Shown: piece by piece, positions 56,526-64,000 of the stretch | Position numbering within the stretch: the stretch's first letter is position 1 | How the letters are laid out: every line of letters begins with the position of its first letter | Assembly (NCBI RefSeq): GCF_000203815.1 | Contig: NW_004457737.1 | Location: 310,001-374,000 of the forward strand | Origin: Cavenderia fasciculata | Lineage: Eukaryota; Evosea; Eumycetozoa; Acytosteliales; Cavenderiaceae | Length of the DNA: 64,000 bases | Direction of reading: 5' to 3' | Position numbers and translations under genes: made by a program | Notes under the pieces: generated by a model | The model's input: the letters and a program-made list of their open reading frames with translations, nothing else | Databases searched by the model: none | Told to the model about the DNA's origin: nothing

Positions 56526-58970
56526 TTATTTTTTCATCAAAATACTAATTAATTGTTGAATAAATGGTGATGTTGGATCTGCATTTTCAGGTATGATCGA
56601 TTCTGGTGTCACCATTGGTGATACAAATGGTACTATCGATAGTGATGTTGATGTTGGCAATGAAGATGGTGATAGTGGAGATAAACAAGTTGATGATGAT
56701 GATGATGATAAAGATGGAGTGGCTTCGGTTGTTGTAGTTGTAGTTGTTGTCGTTGTCATGGTTGTTGTCGTTGTTGTAGTCGTAGTTGTTGCCAATGAAG
56801 ATGGTGATGATAATGATGATGTTGGTAAATCAATTTTCATTTCATCAAAATGATTATTTTGATCACGAATTTGATTTCCTCCATTCTTGTTTTTGTTGTT
56901 GAAATTATTATTATTATTATTATTATTCTTATTATTATTATTATTTACACTATTATCCATATTATTATTAATAGTTTGTTGAATTTTGATATTTATATTG
57001 ACATTGTTATTATTGTTATTATTATTATTATTATCGGTGTATTGATTATCTTCATCTTCGTCGTCATAAGAGTCTGGTCCAATCTCTATATCACTATCAA
57101 TCATTTGTTGTTGTTGTTGTTTTGTTGGTTGAAAAGAAAACTTTTCTGTTGACCGTTGTTGTTGATTTTGTTCATCATTTGAATCTTCTTGCTCGTCATC
57201 AGAATAAAGTGATGGTCGTTTTGCTTTAATTTTCTTTTTGCTAACAATCTTGCTAACAATATTCTTGCTAGCAATATTATTCTTGCTAACAACATTCTTG
57301 CTAACAGTATTCTTGGTTGCATTCTTGACCTTTTGTTTGGTGACTATTGTTGTGGTAGAGGCAGAGGTCGGACCTTTGATTTTTGTTCTTGGGGCATCAA
57401 GTGGTGGTACTGATGATAGGCCCTTTCTCTGTTTCAGTCGATGCATTCTGCCATACTCGTTAAAACAAGGCACACATTTCCCATGAAATCTTTTATCTAT
57501 TCGATAAAAGTTGGATACTGGTATATCGTTTGGTGAAGTTCCCCACCACACTTGATGATATTCATTTGTACAATTCTTTGTTGTTTCTTGTTGTTGTCGT
57601 TGTTGATTCTTTGTTGTTGTTGTTGTTGTATTATTATTATTATTCTTTATAGTCGGTGTTGTTTTCGTTGGTGATGATTTAAGATTGAAAATAGGGATAG
57701 ATGGTGTTGATGTTGCATTGTCATCCAACATGACCATATTGTCAGCTTGTTTCATCAATGACCCCAGGTCAAATAAATCATTCTTTTTGAAAAGAGATGA
57801 AGAGGATGAAGAAGAGGAAGAAGAGGCAGTAGGAGGTGGAAGAGTCACTGTCACCTCTTCTTCACTCGAACTGTTTGGTGAGATTGGACTATTACTACTA
57901 CTACTACTACTAATACTAATACTACTATTATTAGCAATAAAAGAACTTTTAATTCTTTTCTTTAATGGTTGATGAGTGACGATTTCCTTGCCAGATACTT
58001 CTTTTTCCCTTTGTCGTCTCTTTTCCTCTTCTTCTTTTGCCTTTGCCAATCGTTTAATTTTTGCATTGTTTGTTCTCCAATTGTAACAACGTTTACAAAA
58101 CCTAGAGTGTACTCTCAATCTTTTGGATCCGGGCACAAAGTAGAACTCGGACACTGGAAGTTCTGGTTTGGTGCTGCAGACGGTTTGATGAAGTGGATTG
58201 ATACAAGATATGATTTCATCACGTCTCACTCTATTCTTTAATTTCTTTTCCTTTTCCTCTTCATCACTACTACTACTACTACTGTCTGAATCACTATCTG
58301 AATCACTACTATCACTACTATCACTTTCACTATCCTTGCTATTATTCTTTTTTCTTTTGTTGTTTCTATTATTATTATTATTTTGATTATTTGATTGTTG
58401 ATTCTTTATCTTATTCTGATTATACAAGTTGATATTGATTGCTTTACAAGCCATACAAGAATTTACAGGACAAAAAGGATGTAGAATTCGATCGTTGACA
58501 TGAGCAAAGAGACGATTACTAGTGATACGTCGACCACATACAATGTGTGGACAAGGTTTTGTAGGCATTCGAAGACAACCAGGACAAGATGCACTGTTTG
58601 GACATGGTTCCTTGTGCATCTTGTTATCGTGTTTAACTCTGATTCCCCTCGTTGAAAAGAGGAATCGGTCACCTCTTTTACCATTCGTAAACCATGTGTT
58701 CCTTCCAGTTTGACAACTATTATGAATACAAGTCTTTTGATATTTGATAGCTTCATCTTGATCTTCTTCATCTTGACCGTCACCATCTTCATCTTCATCT
58801 TCATCGTCGTCACTGTCACTAAGCACTTCAATAACAATCTTTATATTATCTATAAATAATGATTCTTCTATATATGGTACAATCTCTAATCCTCTACTAC
58901 TATTATTGTTATTATTACTAGTAGTACTTGTACTCGTATCATCATCATTATTATTATTATTCTCCTCCAT
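56526..58970 (-). CDS. WWG-module protein 4 with an N-terminal Cys/His-rich region
   Basis: Single exon, 814 residues. Residues about 79-176 form a different Cys/His-rich region (CPNSASCPGC, CPHIVCGRRI, then CPVNSCMAC) that probably binds several zinc ions and resembles no WWG copy. Two modules follow: CINPLHQTVC (about 255-305; F-Y and C-x2-C present) and CTNEYHQVWWG (about 466-512, ending in a basic HRLKQRKG stretch). Between them lie basic coiled and Ser-rich segments. A Lys-rich, nuclear-localisation-like stretch (KKKIKAKR) and Asn/Thr runs fill the C-terminus. The acidic N-terminus (DSDDDEDEDEDG) is also notable. Likely nuclear; function unknown. Confidence 0.75.
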   Translation of the reverse strand: MEENNNNNDDDTSTSTTSNNNNNSSRGLEIVPYIEESLFIDNIKIVIEVLSDSDDDEDEDEDGDGQDEEDQDEAIKYQKTCIHNSCQTGRNTWFTNGKRGDRFLFSTRGIRVKHDNKMHKEPCPNSASCPGCLRMPTKPCPHIVCGRRITSNRLFAHVNDRILHPFCPVNSCMACKAININLYNQNKIKNQQSNNQNNNNNRNNKRKKNNSKDSESDSSDSSDSDSDSDSSSSSSDEEEKEKKLKNRVRRDEIISCINPLHQTVCSTKPELPVSEFYFVPGSKRLRVHSRFCKRCYNWRTNNAKIKRLAKAKEEEEKRRQREKEVSGKEIVTHQPLKKRIKSSFIANNSSISISSSSSSNSPISPNSSSEEEVTVTLPPPTASSSSSSSSSSLFKKNDLFDLGSLMKQADNMVMLDDNATSTPSIPIFNLKSSPTKTTPTIKNNNNNTTTTTTKNQQRQQQETTKNCTNEYHQVWWGTSPNDIPVSNFYRIDKRFHGKCVPCFNEYGRMHRLKQRKGLSSVPPLDAPRTKIKGPTSASTTTIVTKQKVKNATKNTVSKNVVSKNNIASKNIVSKIVSKKKIKAKRPSLYSDDEQEDSNDEQNQQQRSTEKFSFQPTKQQQQQMIDSDIEIGPDSYDDEDEDNQYTDNNNNNNNNNNVNINIKIQQTINNNMDNSVNNNNNKNNNNNNNNFNNKNKNGGNQIRDQNNHFDEMKIDLPTSSLSSPSSLATTTTTTTTTTMTTTTTTTTTTEATPSLSSSSSSTCLSPLSPSSLPTSTSLSIVPFVSPMVTPESIIPENADPTSPFIQQLISILMKK

Positions 58971-59403
58971 TATTATTTAATATTTCTTTACTTCTACCTT
59001 TTTTTTTATTTACATGTATATATATATATATATATAATAATTATAATAATACTTTTTATTTAATGATGATTCATTGTGTTCTCTAGATGATAATAATAAT
59101 ATTTAATCTATCTAACTCTTCTTTTGTTTTTTTTATAAATAAAATTTTAAAAACGAATTTGTTGTTATCAGAATTCCCTTGTCTCCAAAATTTATATAAA
59201 TCATTTTTTATAATTATTTCTTTATTTGTTTTCTCATTATTATTTATTTGCATACAATAGATTGTTGTATAAATAAAGATGAAAATAATCGTAGAAACCA
59301 AGCCACCAAGTTATAGAGAGGTTACGACTGCAAGTCGTAAAACTTCAGAGTATGAACATCACAATCTAGATTGACAACAGATAGATATATAGAACAATAA
59401 ATA
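58971..59403. other. Spacer upstream of WWG gene 4, with a hairpin
   Basis: TA-dinucleotide run near 59017-59036; a perfect hairpin at 59322-59340. No gene seen. Confidence 0.45.
59322..59340. other. Perfect 8-bp hairpin
   Basis: TTACGACT and AGTCGTAA separated by GCA, less AT-rich than its surroundings. No known RNA family recognised. Confidence 0.35.
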
Positions 59404-60900
59404 GTGATCATTAGCAACAGTGTCTCTGTCAACACTTACAACTCACAATCATTCATTACTGCTTCCCACTCAACACTCAATCATCTCAATATGATCCAAA
59501 AGCGTTACTACTATAGCACCAGTAAATATCATCATCATCATCGGCGATATGTAATCATTGTAATCATTTTACTAACTTACTTTTATTTAGCTGAAGGGGT
59601 GAAGGAGCTATCATTTCATGGACAAGAGTATGTTCTCTCTCTCTCTCTCTCTCTCACTTATGCCACTTTTATCGAAGCTTCATGGGAAATACGTCCCGAA
59701 TTTGGCAGGTTCCATAGACTGAAACAGAGAAAGGGTATCGTATCGTATCGTATAGTACATCAAGTAGATCCATTTAAAGCATTCTTTAAAAGGCTTTTTG
59801 TTTCTATCAGACCAACTACTCCCGAATCACAATCATAGTCATCGTCATCGTCATCGGTAAAGAAACCTCTTCACACAACTTGGTTGCCAACCGACTTTGT
59901 CACCAATCCAAAAGGAATAGACACTACTAGTCTTTCATACGTATCACATCTTTATCTGTCAATCGTTTATCGATGGGATGCAGCCTATCCATACATTTAT
60001 GCGACCAACATTATAGATAGTGGATACCCATTGGTTCATCACAATTCTCATCAAATATGGAGATGAATAATATTGCATTCTCAAAATATTGGTAGGCTTT
60101 GTGTTGGTGATTTTGGATACTGGTTATGCAACCACCCAAGCTGGTACGACAATCAATTACACAAGTTGACACGAGTGTCGTGACGGGTGTCAAGCCAACT
60201 CCGCCAAGTTATACAACACATTTGTCAAATGTTGGCAACCTATTTCCACATACTACCTACTCTCATCTTCCCACTGACATGCTGTCTGTTGGTTGTGATA
60301 GACAGTGGCTCAATAGCTTTATGGAAGGGTTGTGACTTTGAGCTTTGACAAATAAATGCTCTGACAACAATCTCCTTGTCTATCGTTCCTCCTTGACAAT
60401 ATCGGCAAAGGAAGGTTGAGTGGTAGTGGAAACTATTTGTTGGATAGTTTCGACGATGGCATATAGTGGTACTGGTGATCGGAATTGGTATCGAAAAGAG
60501 AACGACGATGTTGTTGGGTGCTTGGAAGAGTACTTTGGTCAGAGTCACCACTAGAATCGATCAAATCGTATAAGAGATTTCAATCGAATCTATTGACACC
60601 ATCATGCAGTACAATAACATCTTTTATGTGTGTCCTGTCACCCAGGGACCAGCCCCTCCCCCTTCCAAATGACTGAGAACCAACATTACAAGAGTTAGTT
60701 CTTATGTCAAAATTGGTGATGATAATAATCAAATCATGCGCGACTATTGGAACAAATAGAAATCATTTCATTGTGGGCCACAAGACAATGTCCACACCAA
60801 TCACGAACAAGCTCCTGCAATATCTTTATTCCTCTGCGTTTAAATGGCTAATAAAAGTAACAATTGATGAAAACAGGGTTTATTTTTATTTATTATTATT
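59404..60900 (+). pseudogene. Decayed coding region of unknown origin
   Basis: Protein-like stretches occur in changing frames: a signal-peptide-like start (MIQKRYYYSTS then VIIVIILLTYFYLAEGVKEL, about 59491-59620), YRWDAAYPYIYATNIIDSGY (near 59970), GDFGYWLCNHPSWYDNQLHK (near 60105) and LDSFDDGI (near 60445). Stops and frame changes separate them, and base composition is less AT-rich than spacer DNA. This suggests a dead secreted-protein gene, or several fragments. A piece at 59690-59745 matches the WWG family instead. Family of the rest unknown. Confidence 0.4.
59690..59745 (+). pseudogene. Fragment of the WWG-protein 4 coding region
   Basis: GACTGAAACAGAGAAAGGG is identical to part of WWG-protein 4 (there on the opposite strand near 57421-57439), and the preceding bases are also similar. 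It encodes GRFHRLKQRKG against GRMHRLKQRKG. Only this short piece is present, in opposite orientation, 2.3 kb away. Confidence 0.6.
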
Positions 60901-61022
60901 ATTATTATTTATATTAGGCTCCTACTATTATTCATTATTATTAATTATTATTAAATATTATCGATTATTATTTTTACGAATTATTATTAATTATTATTAA
61001 TTATATCAGGAACATATTATTA

Positions 61023-61055
<33 letters not shown>

Positions 61056-61099
61056 TAGTTGTTGTTGGTGGGTGTTGATATCTTCGGTGCTCGATATTA
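60901..61099. other. A/T trinucleotide-rich spacer
   Basis: Two ATT-rich tracts (about 60886-61015 and 61018-61060). No gene. Confidence 0.5.
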
Positions 61100-61108
61100 G
61101 ATCCATTT

Positions 61109-62610
61109 CTATTGGGCTTCTCTATTTGGTGGTCTGTTTGTTGGTCGCTTTTTAAATACTATGACTAACACTACTACTATAATAGAGAGCAGTGCAAATG
61201 ATAAAGCAACAGTGACGATGATAAATGTCCATTGATAAGAAGACTCTTCTGTGCATTCATATTTCAAATTGGAGTCATCACCAAGGATGAGTGCATTGAA
61301 GACGGGATCCAGTTCAACCGATTGACTGAACCTTGGTATGTGGAACGTGGTCAACAGATTGAATCCTCGATTTTTCCAGATTTGTTGGGAGACTGGATCA
61401 TCGTTTGTGAGAAGTGATACTTTGGGGAATGATTGTAATGTTATCAATAATCATTCTACTTGCTATTTTACAGTTCAAAAGGGTCCTTCCAACTTGAACT
61501 CTGGTCCATATAATCTGATCACCACGAGATATATCACTTCTGACTTTTAGCTTACCACATTTGTCAAATTCTACTGAATCTGATTGAGTGTGGAATATCA
61601 CCTGTAATGTGTTGATTGGTGATGACCATACCCAATTAATGATATTGATTCGATATTTGACAGAATTTGGTGATACTTGAATATCTTCACCAAGAAATGA
61701 AGTGGTGTTGGTGTCTTGGTATTGATTTACTCTTACATGCAATTGAGTGCGTTGATTGTACATTGTTCCGATAAATATTGATTCACCGGCAGATGTCTTC
61801 TCCTCTTGCATCCAAATGATATTGTCAGTTGATAATGTTTTAATGATTGAATTATCTTTCTCGAATGAATTGTATGCCAGTCGTAAAATTGACAACAATA
61901 CCACTAATCGTTTGGTGGGTTGATAAAAGTGACCTGCCGTTATCCCAAACGGTTGTGTTGAGAAGTTGACTACGATTGACCAATGATGAACAATCCAATA
62001 GGGGTTCATGACCACTATCACATTTGCATGACCTAAACGTGGTATTGCAAATGCCATGTGCCGAGCAATTGTTAAGACAGTCCTTCGCAAGAGATACGAC
62101 TTTGGTTGTAAGCATTTCACCAACTCCAATTTTAACAGTATAATTTAGATCGGTTAAATAAGGTTCTACACTATCCAATGAACAAGTAATTTGTTGATAG
62201 TTGTTTTTAATAAACATTGGTGATTTACATTGACTTCCTTGAATGCTTATCAAAACATATGAACTATCTTTTCCAAAATGATTACCGTTGATTGTAACAT
62301 GTGATTTTTGTCCAGGTATAATATTGGTAACATTATCAATGATGGGTGCATCACTAAAATGAAATGTAATCAATGGTGTGTAATAAATAATGTCTTCAAT
62401 CTCTGATGGCACTACCATTGCATTATAAATATCAGATAGAATATTATTTGATGGTGTAACATTTGAAGTATTACAATGGAGATAGTGTCCCTTTGAAAGG
62501 GCCATTATTTCTTGTAAAACTACCATCTTTGTTGTTGTATGATACACCTTGCCAAAATCTAAATTTAGGGTAGTCTTTGATATTCAATGCTTGACTGAAA
62601 CATTGATACA
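61109..62610 (-). pseudogene. IPT-TIG/EGF membrane protein 5, frameshifted and 5'-truncated
   Basis: Corresponds to exon 3 of surface proteins 1 and 3 only; the signal peptide, lectin domain and first TIG are missing. Readable in order: FRFWQGVSYNNKDGSFTRNN, TIG 2 (VTINGNHFGKDSSYVLISIQ), EGF-like (NNCSAHGICNTTFRSCKCDS), the beta-rich part (GDQIIWTRVQVGR) and a transmembrane helix (FIIVTVALSFALLSIIVVVL). Frame changes occur near 62475, 61858 and 61440. It lies 18 kb from the main array, so it is a dispersed dead copy. Confidence 0.82.
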
Positions 62611-62850
62611 TTTTTCCGTGTATTATGTTATCATTGAATTTGAATGGGGAATCTATCTATCTATCTATCTGTGATGAAGCCAATAAATAGATAATAATTT
62701 CCTCTCTCTCTTTTGCGCAATAGAATAACAAAAAACTTTGACCCCTCCATTATCAAAAGGAGAGAGAGGAAATTCAAAGGTTCCATCTAAATTTATTTAT
62801 TTATTTATTTATTTAATAATTTGTTTAATACTAGTAATATATTAATATTT
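62611..62850. other. Spacer
   Basis: Contains CTAT and TTTA microsatellites and a possible 12-base inverted repeat (CCTCTCTCTCTT near 62701 and AGGAGAGAGAGG near 62759). No gene. Confidence 0.4.
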
Positions 62851-64000
62851 TTATTGAGAGTAATGAATGATGGTGATGAATATTATAAAAGTATTAATAA
62901 ATGTATTATACAATAATAATAATGATGATGATGGATTGATAGACAAGGGTGATGAAGAGACTAATGCAGTGATATTACATAAAAGACCTTCATAACAATG
63001 ATTACATTGACATCTACCACAGTTGAGACAAAACATTGGTTGTTGATCAATATAGTCTACTTTACAAATACCATTGCCAGAACAAAAGGTACCATTATTT
63101 ATAGATTGATTGGTTCTACACATGCTTAGATTGATCTGGTTGGTTATAAGTGAAAGTGCTGGATATGTCAAACTGACATTCGGTGTAATATTGAATCGGT
63201 GTGTGTTACCTGTCAGATCGAATGTAGTTGTACATGTACGTTGTTCAATACCTTGACAAATACTCATAAATGATTGTTCGTAACTTGAAATCGATACATC
63301 CCAAGATATTAGAGGAGAAGGAGTAGTATTGTTTGTTCCATGATTATCCATACCCAATAGATCCCATTCAACTGTTAGCTTTCTATCAATACCAACTATT
63401 GCTGTAAGATTCTTAATAACTGGAGCTATATCAAATAATAATATTAAACAATTAATACTTGTGCTTTTTTTTGTGATTATTCTATTGTTTACAATTAATA
63501 TTAATATTTCATACCTTTAACAGTTTGATATTGAATAGTTTGTTGATCTTTGAATCTGGTTTAGATACAACTATCAACTTAATATTATGTAATTGTGAGT
63601 CCAATGTATAAATTGATTGACTGTTGGTCAAAAATGGGATAATACGATATTGGGTTGGATTATCTTTACAATACACAGTATCATTTACCAAGACTGTATA
63701 GCGTGGTATACTATTACTATTACCTCCATTAGATGTATATTCAACAGCAAATGTAGAATCATTCAATTGAAATGCCATGATACTTGTAAAGTTGACATCG
63801 GTAAAAGTTGTAAAGTTGGTATCGACCGTTGTAAAGATGGTTGTTGATTGATTTGGATCTTGTTGCCTGCTACCATTTGCTTTGATTGTATAAAGTGTGT
63901 TCGATGATAAACCTTCAACAAAACACTTTGTAGCATTAAATGATGATTGTGCACCTGGTGAAATGAAATTACTTTGAATCTTTACTTGATTTAGATAATA
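62851..64000 (-). CDS. Secreted FN3-like/EGF-like protein, 3' part, possibly frameshifted
   Basis: Partial: the gene enters from the right edge. Exons read from 64000 to 63515 and from 63425 to 62851 (GTATGA donor, GATATAG acceptor). The first has fibronectin-type-III-like text (CFVEGLSSNTLYTIKANG). The second ends with an EGF-like Cys cluster (CSGNGICKVDYIDQQPMFC then CGRCQCNHCYEGLLC) and a hydrophobic end (NTFINTFIIFITIIHYSQ) typical of GPI-anchor signals. The splice phase requires the frame reading DQQTIQYQTVK before the intron, but upstream sequence is open in another frame; the switch is near 63556 (TTGAATC). One base may be missing, by mutation or assembly error. Cell-surface role inferred. 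Confidence 0.6.

Noticed and set aside
60126-60676. Several short open frames on both strands
   Set aside because: They are pieces of a decayed region in shifting frames; none has a consistent start, length or motif.

Overview
The window is eukaryotic and looks like chromosomal DNA of a dictyostelid social amoeba. The signs are AT-rich intergenic DNA full of A/T trinucleotide repeats, short AT-rich introns with GTAAGT/GTATGT donors and TTTAG acceptors, long Asn/Gln/Thr/Ser runs in proteins, and families typical of the group (FNIP-like repeats, IPT/TIG-EGF membrane proteins). Base composition seems less AT-extreme than Dictyostelium discoideum, so a Cavenderia- or Heterostelium-like species is a reasonable guess; the species is inference.

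Layout. 0-10 kb: 3' end of succinate dehydrogenase subunit C (sdhC), a coding relic, a two-exon F-box/LRR gene, a 4.4-kb stretch without a recognisable gene, and an FNIP-like repeat gene. 10-14 kb: two nearly identical U1 snRNA genes on the minus strand, inside a duplicated ~355-bp block, flanking the first member of a tandem family and a small LRAT/NlpC-like protein. 11-23 kb: a plus-strand array of one uncharacterised small-protein family (called family A here): nine intact copies, one copy whose middle is inverted, and one fragment. 23-32 kb: a 1253-residue secreted, probably GPI-anchored protein; a PIGBOS1-like micropeptide gene with one intron; a four-CBS (AMPK-gamma-like) protein; and a three-RRM SYNCRIP/hnRNP R-like protein. 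32-43 kb: a minus-strand array of C-lectin/IPT-TIG/EGF membrane proteins (two intact, one frameshifted and deleted, one truncated relic). 43.9-59 kb: four consecutive minus-strand genes carrying together about 18 copies of a repeated C-x4-H ... C-x2-C module, often with a WWG signature (WWG module here). 59-64 kb: decayed coding sequence, another broken IPT/EGF gene, and the 3' part of a secreted FN3-like/EGF-like gene running off the window.

How it fits together: the window joins single-copy housekeeping genes (sdhC, U1, CBS, RRM, PIGBOS-like) with three lineage-type tandem expansions (family A, IPT/TIG-EGF surface proteins, WWG proteins), each showing duplication, decay or rearrangement. 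The least explained are family A and the WWG module. Exon joins were worked out by hand from splice consensus and reading frame, so all multi-exon models are predictions.
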